DNA from: Bacteroidota bacterium
GTDB taxonomy: Bacteria > Bacteroidota > Bacteroidia > Chitinophagales > Chitinophagaceae
Direction: 5' to 3'
NCBI GenBank assembly: GCA_947462495.1
Contig: CANHOY010000032.1
Coordinates: forward strand, 1 to 12,956
DNA: 12,956 nucleotides
The notes beneath the pieces are model-generated. The model searched no databases. It was not told the origin of the DNA and was given only the letters and a program-made list of their open reading frames with translations. Below, piece after piece: positions 1-7,007 of this stretch (its first letter is position 1; the number at the start of each line of letters is the position of its first letter). The translations under genes and the position numbers were made by a program.

Positions 1-444
1 GCTCAGTCCACCATTCATACTAAGCGTTGCCTGGTTTTAGCTTCTCATTTTTTTGAATGGCAACAAATTGAAAAAGAAAAATACCCACATTGCATTTCAA
101 TCATTGAATCCCCCTTATTTTACATTGCTGGTGTATGGAATACTTGGACCAATCAACATACAGGCGAAGAAAAAAATAGCTTTGGCATCATCACCACCGA
201 TGCCAATGAATTAATGAGTAAAATACATAATGTAAAAAAAAGAATGCCCACTATTTTGAAAGAGGATTTAGCCAATAGTTGGGTGAATGAAAATTTAAAT
301 GAAGTCCAAATTCTCGAATTAGCTAAACATCAATTAGAAGATAGTAAAATGAAAGGGCACACCGTAGCTAAGAATTTCCAACAAAGTCCTACCCCTTGTG
401 AAAAAGTAGATTATAAAATATTTACAACACAAAGTTTATTTTAA
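1..444 (+). CDS. SOS response-associated peptidase (SRAP) family protein, YedK/HMCES-like, 5'-truncated
   Basis: This is the C-terminal 147 residues of a SRAP-domain protein; the reading frame is open from base 1, so the start lies left of the window. Family knowledge: these proteins bind single-stranded DNA and form a covalent thiazolidine link with abasic sites through the catalytic Cys2, shielding them during replication and the SOS response. Seen here are a motif of the form RCLV...FFEWQ, with the Glu (residue 19 of the visible part) matching the active-site Glu of YedK, the strand YIAGVWNTW, the segment FGIITTDAN, and MSKIHN...RMP, whose His (visible residue 76) matches the catalytic His. 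Cys2 and the active-site Asn lie outside the window and cannot be checked. An ATG inside the gene at 214 is not the start, because conserved sequence continues upstream of it. It converges with the MBL gene across a 63-bp gap. The family call is strong; the cellular role is inferred from homologues. Confidence 0.9.
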   Translation, partial: AQSTIHTKRCLVLASHFFEWQQIEKEKYPHCISIIESPLFYIAGVWNTWTNQHTGEEKNSFGIITTDANELMSKIHNVKKRMPTILKEDLANSWVNENLNEVQILELAKHQLEDSKMKGHTVAKNFQQSPTPCEKVDYKIFTTQSLF

Positions 445-452
445 AATAGAAC

Positions 453-492
453 AAATAGACTTTCATTACTTTCTATAAAGTAGGGTCTAATT
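453..492. terminator. Possible bidirectional hairpin terminator between convergent genes
   Basis: The gap between the SRAP and MBL stop codons can fold into a two-part hairpin. The outer stem is TAGAC (456-460) with GTCTA (485-489). The inner stem is TACTTT (467-472) with AAAGTA (477-482), closing a CTAT loop. An alternative outer pairing joins ATAGAC (455-460) to GTCTAT (501-506). The position between two converging genes suits a shared terminator. The stems are short and A/T-rich, and no clear T-run follows on either strand, so this is a weak call. Confidence 0.3.
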
Positions 493-507
493 ACATCTAA
501 GTCTATA

Positions 508-1911
508 TTAAATAATTTCAAAAGTCTCATGCATTTCAGGAGCAATTACCTCTTTGAATCCTTTTTTACGTAATCTTTCAGCAAAATGATCCTGCACTTC
601 AGCCTCGCCGTGCACTACAAATATTTGCTTTACTAAATCTGGGATTTGGCAACCTAAAAATTGCATTAGATCCTCGTAATCGGCATGAGCACTCATGCTT
701 CGGATAGATCCTACCGTAGCAATCACAGGGTACTCTTCACTATATATCTTTACCACTTTAGCGCCATTCATTAATCTTCCACCTAAAGAGTGTGGCTCAC
801 AATATCCAACCAATAAAATAGTATTCTTAGGATTACTAATATTGTTTTTGATATGATGCTTTACCCTTCCTGCATCGGCCATGCCTGAAGCAGATATAAT
901 TACCTTAGGATGTAAGTCCTCATTCAATGCTTTACTTTCTTCCACCGATTTAATATAACGTAACCCCTCGAAATCAAAAGGATCGTCATCTACTTCTAAT
1001 ATTTTTTGAATTTTTTTATTGAAATATTTAGGAAACATTTTAACCACATCCGTCGCTTCGATACTTAATGGACTATCTACATAGACCGGAATATGTGGTA
1101 ATCTTTTTTCTAAAGACAATTGATTCAGCTCAAATAAAATTTCTTGAGTACGTCCTACACTAAAAGCAGGGATAATTAAATTTCCTTTTTGCTCCACACA
1201 AGTTTTTTCTATCCACTTTAGAATGTCGTCTGGAGTGGTATGTATTATATCGTGCAATTTATCCCCATACGTGCTTTCAATGATAATCGTATCTGCTGCA
1301 GGAAATATAGCAGGTGATCGTAAAATCATGTCACGGTACCTTCCCACATCCCCACTAAACGTAAGGGTTTTTGTTTCGCCACCTTCTTTGATTTTTAAAC
1401 TTACAGCAGCACTTCCAATAATATGACCTGCATCGGTATATAATAATTCTACGGAATCAGAAATTTTTACGGGCACATCATACTCCACCGGCTTTAATAA
1501 TGGCAATACAATATTTACATCATCCATATCATAGAGCGGCTCAATGGGAGGCAGTCCCTGCTTGGCTCTGCGCTTATTGCCATATTTAGCGTCGTCTCTT
1601 TGGATCATGGCAGAATCTTCCAATAAAATTTCAACCAAAGCCTTGGTACCCGGAGTACAATAAATATTTCCTGCAAAACCCTCCTTAGCTAATTTAGGCA
1701 ACAAGCCCGAATGATCTATATGCGCGTGAGATAGAATAACATAATTTACTTTAGTGGCATCAAAACCAAAGGTAGCATTCAATGAATCGGTGTCTCTTCC
1801 CATTCCCTGAAATAAACCGCAGTCTAATAAAAAATTTTCTCCATTTTTCAACTGTACCAAATGTTTTGATCCAGTGACCGTGCGCGCTGCGCCATGAAAG
1901 CTTATTTTCAT
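508..1911 (-). CDS. MBL-fold / beta-CASP / RMMBL metallo-hydrolase, probable ribonuclease
   Basis: A 467-residue protein with the full metallo-beta-lactamase plus beta-CASP architecture of bacterial CPSF73-like RNases (TTHA0252-type), at the usual length for that group. Metal-site residues are visible in order: HAHIDH (residues 62-67), His163 in AGHIIGS, Asp188 in FSGDVG, Glu212 in ESTYGD (beta-CASP motif A), the GRVKHH segment near 349-353 (motif B), His409 in SAHAD (motif C) and His434 in VVHGEAE of the C-terminal RMMBL segment. PAFSVGRTQE (248-257) is also typical. No signal peptide is seen, so it is expected in the cytoplasm. Family members cut RNA endo- or exonucleolytically; the substrate here is unknown. 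It is the last gene of the minus-strand block, 28 nt after mlaE, so co-transcription is likely. The ATG start opens the conserved MKISFHGAARTVTGS strand. It could be mislabelled 'exonuclease' or 'mRNA 3'-end processing factor' by homology. Confidence 0.93.
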   Translation of the reverse strand: MKISFHGAARTVTGSKHLVQLKNGENFLLDCGLFQGMGRDTDSLNATFGFDATKVNYVILSHAHIDHSGLLPKLAKEGFAGNIYCTPGTKALVEILLEDSAMIQRDDAKYGNKRRAKQGLPPIEPLYDMDDVNIVLPLLKPVEYDVPVKISDSVELLYTDAGHIIGSAAVSLKIKEGGETKTLTFSGDVGRYRDMILRSPAIFPAADTIIIESTYGDKLHDIIHTTPDDILKWIEKTCVEQKGNLIIPAFSVGRTQEILFELNQLSLEKRLPHIPVYVDSPLSIEATDVVKMFPKYFNKKIQKILEVDDDPFDFEGLRYIKSVEESKALNEDLHPKVIISASGMADAGRVKHHIKNNISNPKNTILLVGYCEPHSLGGRLMNGAKVVKIYSEEYPVIATVGSIRSMSAHADYEDLMQFLGCQIPDLVKQIFVVHGEAEVQDHFAERLRKKGFKEVIAPEMHETFEII

Positions 1912-1939
1912 TTGATAATTTTAGTACTCTAAAGTTAGT

Positions 1940-2677
1940 TTAAATAGCGATGGCAGCCACTAAATAATCAGCAATTAAAATAAGTATACAACTTACCACT
2001 ACTGCCTGTGTTCCTGCTTTACCAATTTCTAAAGCACCTCCTTTTACATAGTATCCAAAATAACAAGGCACTGTACTGATGATGAATGAGAAAATAAACG
2101 ATTTATAAAATGCAATCATACCATAATTGGCATCAAAGCCTTTTCTAATACCCATAATAAATATCTCGGGAGCTACCGATCCAGTTAATCCACCCACAAA
2201 ATAGCCACCCCAAACACCAATCACAGCCGATATTCCAACGAGTAAAGGAACAATCGTAAAACAAGCTAGTATTTTAGGTAAGATTAAATAATTTTTTGTG
2301 TTGATACCCATAATTTCCAACGCGTCTATTTGCTCACTGATGCGCATATTGCCTAATTCACTTGCAATTTTACTTCCTACCACACCCGCTAATACAATGC
2401 TTAAAAATGATGGCGCAAATTCAAGCAACATACTATCTCTCACTACAATACCCACTGTAGTGATGGGAATTAAAGGATTCACAAATTGCGCTGCTGTTTG
2501 AACTGTAATAACTGCACCCAGAAAAAAAGAAATAATCACTACAATAGGTAATGAGCCAAAACCAATGTCCACGCATTGCTTAATATATTCTTTCCAAAAC
2601 ATTTTTTTGTTTTCGGCGGCAGTAAACATGCCTTTTAACATTAAAATGTAATTACCAAAATGGGTGAAAATATTCAT
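1940..2677 (-). CDS. MlaE-family ABC transporter permease (phospholipid/lipid transport)
   Basis: A 245-residue integral membrane protein of the MlaE/YrbE family. Such permeases sit in the inner membrane and, with an MlaF-type ATPase and an MCE (MlaD) substrate-binding protein, move phospholipids between the inner and outer membranes. Hydrophobic segments lie at roughly 43-65, 88-102, 132-165, 190-212 and 222-245. The family hallmark is the cytoplasmic loop ASELGNMRISEQIDALEIMG (105-124). The FFLGAVITVQTA stretch (51-62) is also typical. The length is normal. It starts 14 nt after the malic enzyme stop and is followed 28 nt later by the MBL ribonuclease, so it looks like the middle gene of an operon. 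No mlaF ATPase or mlaD gene is adjacent in the window, so its partners must be encoded elsewhere. The ATG at 2677 precedes an amphipathic N-terminal region typical of the family. Confidence 0.92.
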   Translation of the reverse strand: MNIFTHFGNYILMLKGMFTAAENKKMFWKEYIKQCVDIGFGSLPIVVIISFFLGAVITVQTAAQFVNPLIPITTVGIVVRDSMLLEFAPSFLSIVLAGVVGSKIASELGNMRISEQIDALEIMGINTKNYLILPKILACFTIVPLLVGISAVIGVWGGYFVGGLTGSVAPEIFIMGIRKGFDANYGMIAFYKSFIFSFIISTVPCYFGYYVKGGALEIGKAGTQAVVVSCILILIADYLVAAIAI

Positions 2678-2681
2678 ACCT

Positions 2682-2689
2682 CAAAATTA
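2682..2689 (-). promoter_or_regulatory. Possible -7 box directly upstream of mlaE
   Basis: On the minus strand TAATTTTG matches the Bacteroidota -7 consensus TAnnTTTG exactly. It lies in the 14-nt gap after the malic enzyme stop, only 4 nt before the mlaE ATG. No TTG-like -33 element is seen at the expected distance, so this may be chance in A/T-rich DNA. If active it would give an almost leaderless mRNA. Confidence 0.25.
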
Positions 2690-2691
2690 GC

Positions 2692-5034
2692 CTATTTCTT
2701 TCTCTTTTTCATACGCTTCCACCAACTAACTCTTTGTACTTCGGTATCTGTATCTACTCTGGTCTTTAACTGCGCATCCACCACCGCCACCGTGGCCATA
2801 TTAATAATATTTCTTACACCAGAACCTAATTGCAATACATTCACTGGCTTTTTTAAACCTAACAAAATGGGACCAATAATATCCACTCCTCCTATTTCTT
2901 TTAATAAATGGTAAGCAATATTACCTGCTGTTAAATTCGGGAATATTAACACATTCACTTGCGCATCAACTAAATCGCTAAAAGGATAATTCTCTTTTAA
3001 TATTTCTTTATTAAACGCCATTATACCTTGCATTTCTCCATCTACAATTAATGAAGGATTTCTTTGTTTAATAATTCTAGTTGCCTCCGCCATCATTTTT
3101 GCCTCAGGCGTATCACTACTCCCAAAATTAGAATAACTCAACATAGCAATTCTTGGCTCCATATTAAAATTACGTACTTCTTTTGCTACTAATAATGCTA
3201 TATCAGCTAACTCTTCTGCATTTGGATTAATATTCACCGTTGTATCCGCTAAAAATAATGGGCCTTTTTTGGTCAACAACAAATACATACCTGCAATTTT
3301 CTTCACCCCTTCCTCTGTACCTATAATATGTAAAGCTGGCTTAATGCCATCTGTATAGTTTCGTGTTAATCCAGACAACATTGCATCTGCTTCACCCGTT
3401 TCCACCATCATGGCTCCAAAATAATTTTGCGTACGCATTAATTTTAAGCTCTCGTATTTATTAATACCCTTGCGTTGTCTTTTTTGAAATAAGATTGATC
3501 CGAAAAATTCTCTCTTCTCTTCCATCTCATCACTTCTCACATCAATAATTGGCAAATCGCTAATGTCAATATTATTTGCTTCTGCTATATTTTTTATTCT
3601 AGTTTCATTACCCAATAAAATTGGATAAGCAATACCATCATCATATACAATACTTGCTGCTTTTAATATTTTAATATTTTCTGCATCAGCAAATACTAAA
3701 CGTTTTGGATCGCGACGTGCTTTATTGCTAATTAAACGCATTAATTGGTTGTCTAAACCTAAACGCTTGTTTAATTGTAATTCATATTCATCCCAATTGG
3801 AAATAGGTTGTTGCGCCACACCCGATGCTACTGCAGCTTTTGCCACTGCAGGTGCTAATGTGCTTAACAACCTCGGATCTAATGGTTTTGGAATAATGTA
3901 TTCTGGACCAAAACATAAGTTCTGTTGATTATAAGCCATGTTCACTGCATCAGGTACCGCCGATTTTGCTAATTCCGCTAATGCATTTACAGCAGCCAAC
4001 TTCATGGCCTCGTTAATTGATTTAGCACGAACATCTAAGGCCCCTCTAAAAATATAAGGGAATCCCAAAACATTATTTACTTGATTGGGATAATCAGATC
4101 TCCCCGTTGCCATAATAATATCTTTTCTTACTGCAGTTGCTGCATCGTAATCAATTTCAGGATCCGGGTTGGCCAAAGCAAATACAATGGGATTTTTTGG
4201 CATAGAACCTACCATTTCTGCACTAATAATATTTCCTACACTCAATCCTAAAAAAACATCCGCAGTTTTAAAAGCTTGCACCAGAGTCATATTAGCTGAT
4301 GAAATAGCAAAAGGTTTTCTATCTTCTCCCAAGTCGGTTCTTCCAGTATGCAATACGCCATCTTTATCAAACAATATAAAGTTCTCATACCTTGCACCTA
4401 ATGCTACATATAATTTAATACAAGCCATAGCAGCAGCGCCCGCGCCACTCACTACAAACTTTGCTTTGTCAATTTTTTTCTTTTGTAATTCTAATGCATT
4501 TAACAATGCAGCACTACTAATTATAGCAGTCCCATGCTGGTCGTCATGCATGACGGGTATCGACATGGATTCCTTTAACTTTTGTTCGATGTAAAAACAT
4601 TCTGGCGCTTTGATGTCCTCTAAATTGATACCGCCAAAAGTGGGTTCTAAAGATTTTACAATTTCTACAAATTTGTCTGGATCTGTTTCATTGATTTCAA
4701 TATCAAAAACATCAATGTCTGCAAATATTTTAAAAAGTACGGCCTTCCCTTCCATCACAGGTTTACTCGCCAAAGGCCCTATATTTCCTAAACCTAAAAC
4801 TGCCGTACCGTTGGTAATAACCCCCACTAAATTTCCTTTCGCAGTATATTTGAAAACATCCGCAGGATTATTTTTGATTTCGGTACATGGAATGGCTACT
4901 CCAGGGCTATACGCTAATGATAAATCTTTTTGAGTTTTCGCTTCCTTTGTGGGGACCACTTCAATTTTACCTGGCCTGCCACTGGCATGGTATTCTAAAG
5001 CCTGTTCTTTTCTTAAGTTTTCTTTATTAGACAT
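2692..5034 (-). CDS. maeB: NADP-dependent malic enzyme (MaeB type) with C-terminal phosphotransacetylase-like domain
   Basis: A 780-residue two-domain protein, close to E. coli MaeB (about 760 aa). It oxidatively decarboxylates malate to pyruvate with NAD(P)+ reduction, linking the TCA cycle to pyruvate and NADPH supply in the cytoplasm. The malic domain covers about 1-420: SPGVAIPC (43-50), the catalytic-lysine region ASKPVMEGK (89-97), metal-site acids in LEDIKAPE (138-145) and HDDQHGTA (163-170), the nucleotide-binding GAGAAAMA (197-204), and ALANPDPE. Residues from about 430 form the PTA-like domain, with NYFGAMMVETGEADAMLSG and LADTTVNINPNAEEL. In MaeB this domain is regulatory (acetyl-CoA sensing) and not an active transacetylase; the same is inferred here. 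The ATG is preceded by a 100-bp gap with a -7 box, so it probably heads the malic enzyme-mlaE-MBL unit. The tail ends in a short basic run (KRMKKRKK). NADP over NAD preference is by homology only. Confidence 0.94.
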   Translation of the reverse strand: MSNKENLRKEQALEYHASGRPGKIEVVPTKEAKTQKDLSLAYSPGVAIPCTEIKNNPADVFKYTAKGNLVGVITNGTAVLGLGNIGPLASKPVMEGKAVLFKIFADIDVFDIEINETDPDKFVEIVKSLEPTFGGINLEDIKAPECFYIEQKLKESMSIPVMHDDQHGTAIISSAALLNALELQKKKIDKAKFVVSGAGAAAMACIKLYVALGARYENFILFDKDGVLHTGRTDLGEDRKPFAISSANMTLVQAFKTADVFLGLSVGNIISAEMVGSMPKNPIVFALANPDPEIDYDAATAVRKDIIMATGRSDYPNQVNNVLGFPYIFRGALDVRAKSINEAMKLAAVNALAELAKSAVPDAVNMAYNQQNLCFGPEYIIPKPLDPRLLSTLAPAVAKAAVASGVAQQPISNWDEYELQLNKRLGLDNQLMRLISNKARRDPKRLVFADAENIKILKAASIVYDDGIAYPILLGNETRIKNIAEANNIDISDLPIIDVRSDEMEEKREFFGSILFQKRQRKGINKYESLKLMRTQNYFGAMMVETGEADAMLSGLTRNYTDGIKPALHIIGTEEGVKKIAGMYLLLTKKGPLFLADTTVNINPNAEELADIALLVAKEVRNFNMEPRIAMLSYSNFGSSDTPEAKMMAEATRIIKQRNPSLIVDGEMQGIMAFNKEILKENYPFSDLVDAQVNVLIFPNLTAGNIAYHLLKEIGGVDIIGPILLGLKKPVNVLQLGSGVRNIINMATVAVVDAQLKTRVDTDTEVQRVSWWKRMKKRKK

Positions 5035-5072
5035 GTAATAAATTTATAACGAATGTTAGTTTTCAAGTTAGG

Positions 5073-5080
5073 CAAAGCTA
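5073..5080 (-). promoter_or_regulatory. Candidate -7 box of the malic enzyme operon
   Basis: TAGCTTTG on the minus strand fits the Bacteroidota TAnnTTTG box exactly and lies 38 nt before the malic enzyme ATG, inside the only sizeable gap (5035-5134) of the minus-strand genes. A TTG occurs upstream but just 11 nt away, too close for the usual spacing of about 20, so the -33 element is not convincing. Confidence 0.4.
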
Positions 5081-5134
5081 CTGAATAAATACAAAACGAG
5101 ATTTTTGTAATATATATTGTTGAGATATAGTGCT

Positions 5135-6316
5135 TTATGCGAATAATTGCATGCCTAACCAAGCCATCATTCCCACCCCATTTTCAATGGCCCCTTCGTC
5201 AATATTAAAGTGAGGAGTATGTACATTATGTACAATGCCTTGGGATTCATTGCGCACGCCTAATCTAAAAAAACAACCTGGAATCACTTGAGAATAATAT
5301 CCAAAATCTTCAGCTCCCATTCTTTTTTCTGTTTCTTCTACCTGTGCGGCCCCCATATAAGCATCTGCTAATTTCCAAGCAGCTTCTGTAATTACAGGTT
5401 CATTGTCTACTGTTGGATAACCAACATCTACTCTAAAATCTATTTCAGCACCAGTGGCCATGGCCAATCCTTTTGCTTGCTGAAGCATTAATTCATGTGC
5501 TTTAAAACGCCACACTTCATCCATGGCTCTAAAAGTGCCCATTAATTTTACTTCACTTGGAATTACATTAGTGGTATTGCCTCCATGTATAGAACAGATA
5601 GATAATACAGATGGATTTTGAGGATCACGATTGCGTGAAATAATAGTTTGCAAACTCGTAATTAATTGCGCTGCTACTAAAACGGTGTCCACCGTTTGAT
5701 GTGGTGTAGCAGCATGCCCGCCTGGACCTTTGATAGAAACATACAATTCGTCAGCACTGGCCATCACTCGTCCTTTTCTAAAACTTAATTTACCATGATT
5801 CAATCCTGGATGCACGTGCAATCCTATAATACCCTGTGGTACTGGGTTTTTCAGTGCCCCATCACGAATCATATAACTTGCTCCACCTGGATTTTTTTCT
5901 TCTCCCGGTTGAAATAATAATTTGATAGTACCTTCTAACTCTCCACGTAGACCCCACAAAATTTTAGCAGCACCTAATAATATAGTTGTATGCACGTCAT
6001 GTCCGCAGGCATGCATCACGCCTTCCTTGGTAGATATATAATCGATTTTATTTTCTTCTATAATAGGAAGTGCATCCATATCCGCTCTAAGGGCAACAAC
6101 ACGTTTGCTTGGATTTTTTCCTTCAATGATTCCCAGCACACCGGTAGTTGCAATCACTGTAAAAGGAATGCCAATAGCAGCTAATTGTGCTTGCACATAT
6201 TTACTCGTTTCAAACTCTTGATAACTTAATTCAGGATGCGCATGCAAGTGTCTTCGTATAGAAACGTTCTCAACTTGATGTTGCTTGGCTAATGATTTTA
6301 TTTTTTCTAATAACAT
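5135..6316 (-). CDS. M20 family metallo-amidohydrolase (N-acyl-amino acid / hippurate hydrolase-like)
   Basis: A 393-residue member of peptidase family M20D (amidohydrolases such as hippuricase, N-acetyl-L-amino acid amidohydrolase and plant ILR1). These enzymes hydrolyse the amide bond of N-acylated amino acids with a dinuclear metal centre. Visible residues are HLHAHPELSYQEFET (23-37), LRADMDALPI (76-85), Cys104 and His106 in HACGHDVH, Glu139-Glu140 in PGEE, His167 in GLHVHP, and His369 in HTPHFNIDE, giving the full set of expected metal ligands and the general base. The dimerisation (lid) domain spans about 180-295, including GPGGHAATPH. No signal peptide is seen, so it is likely cytoplasmic. 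The true substrate cannot be told from sequence; 'carboxypeptidase' and 'peptidase dimerisation domain protein' are common labels. It follows deoC by 13 nt and so probably shares the secA-deoC transcript. The ATG start is followed at once by the conserved N-terminal helix. Confidence 0.92.
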   Translation of the reverse strand: MLLEKIKSLAKQHQVENVSIRRHLHAHPELSYQEFETSKYVQAQLAAIGIPFTVIATTGVLGIIEGKNPSKRVVALRADMDALPIIEENKIDYISTKEGVMHACGHDVHTTILLGAAKILWGLRGELEGTIKLLFQPGEEKNPGGASYMIRDGALKNPVPQGIIGLHVHPGLNHGKLSFRKGRVMASADELYVSIKGPGGHAATPHQTVDTVLVAAQLITSLQTIISRNRDPQNPSVLSICSIHGGNTTNVIPSEVKLMGTFRAMDEVWRFKAHELMLQQAKGLAMATGAEIDFRVDVGYPTVDNEPVITEAAWKLADAYMGAAQVEETEKRMGAEDFGYYSQVIPGCFFRLGVRNESQGIVHNVHTPHFNIDEGAIENGVGMMAWLGMQLFA

Positions 6317-6329
6317 GATAATAGTAAAG

Positions 6330-7007
6330 TTAATAATTACTTTTTACATTATCCGTGATGGCCCCAGATACAATGGCCACTCCTGCACTACAACCAATTC
6401 GTGTAGCACCTGCGTCAATCATCAATTTAGCGGTAGCATAATCTCTGATGCCCCCTGATGCTTTTATTTGTACTTGGGCGGGTAAATATTTTCTAAACAA
6501 AGCCACCGCTTCCACACTGGCTCCTTTTTCGGCATACCCTGTAGATGTTTTTAAGTAATCTATCCCGGCGATTCCATAAATATCGCAACACTTTATAATT
6601 TCTTCATCGGTTAATACACCCGACTCAATAATAATTTTTACCACTTTCCCCTTAGATCGAATAATAGGTAGGATATGATTGATTTCATCTGCAATTGACA
6701 TCCAATCACCATTTTTTATCGCAGAAATATTGGCTACCACATCTAGTTCATCGGCACCATCTACCATCGCTAAAATAATTTCAGCAATTTTTGCTTCGGT
6801 GGCACAATAACCAAATGGGAAGCCAATGACTGTAGCTACTTTTACATCACTATTGGCTAGTTTTTCTTTGGCTAATTTTACAAAATTAGGAGGCACACAA
6901 ACCGCTACAAAATCATATTGCTTTGCTTCTGCACATAATTTTTCAATGTCCGATACCAAACAAGTAGGTTTTAAAATAGTATGATCGATATATTTATTAA
7001 GCGGCAT
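6330..7007 (-). CDS. deoC: Deoxyribose-phosphate aldolase
   Basis: Class I aldolase that splits 2-deoxy-D-ribose 5-phosphate into glyceraldehyde 3-phosphate and acetaldehyde, the last step of deoxynucleoside catabolism. The 225-residue protein has YIDHTILKPT (6-15), Asp89 in DELDVVANI, the Schiff-base Lys153 in LKTSTGY and Lys182 in IKASGGIR, matching the E. coli catalytic Asp102, Lys167 and Lys201. The C-terminal GATRIGCSAG phosphate-binding segment is intact. Start choice: the frame stays open to a GTG at 7046, with ATG codons at 7016 and 7007. I prefer 7007 because the family's conserved N-terminus begins right there, a GGGAAAG stretch precedes it, and it limits the overlap with secA to 11 nt; 7016 is a close alternative. 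The GTG start would run 50 nt into the codons of the SecA zinc tail. The overlap implies co-transcription and possibly translational coupling with secA. No other deo gene is nearby. Confidence 0.93.
   Translation of the reverse strand: MPLNKYIDHTILKPTCLVSDIEKLCAEAKQYDFVAVCVPPNFVKLAKEKLANSDVKVATVIGFPFGYCATEAKIAEIILAMVDGADELDVVANISAIKNGDWMSIADEINHILPIIRSKGKVVKIIIESGVLTDEEIIKCCDIYGIAGIDYLKTSTGYAEKGASVEAVALFRKYLPAQVQIKASGGIRDYATAKLMIDAGATRIGCSAGVAIVSGAITDNVKSNY

Noticed and set aside
1930..1937. TAACTTTA on the minus strand before the MBL gene, and the same box at 6325-6332 before the M20 gene
   Set aside because: Each misses the final G of TAnnTTTG, the second overlaps the deoC stop, and both genes are better explained as operon members.
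4169..4933. Open frames of 141 and 107 codons on the plus strand opposite the malic enzyme
   Set aside because: They lie wholly antisense to a strongly conserved enzyme, show no recognisable domain, and are explained by its codon composition.
5091..5108. Weak hairpin ACAAAA / TTTTGT in the gap after the M20 gene
   Set aside because: Six mostly A/T pairs with a six-base loop and no proper T-run; too weak to call a terminator.
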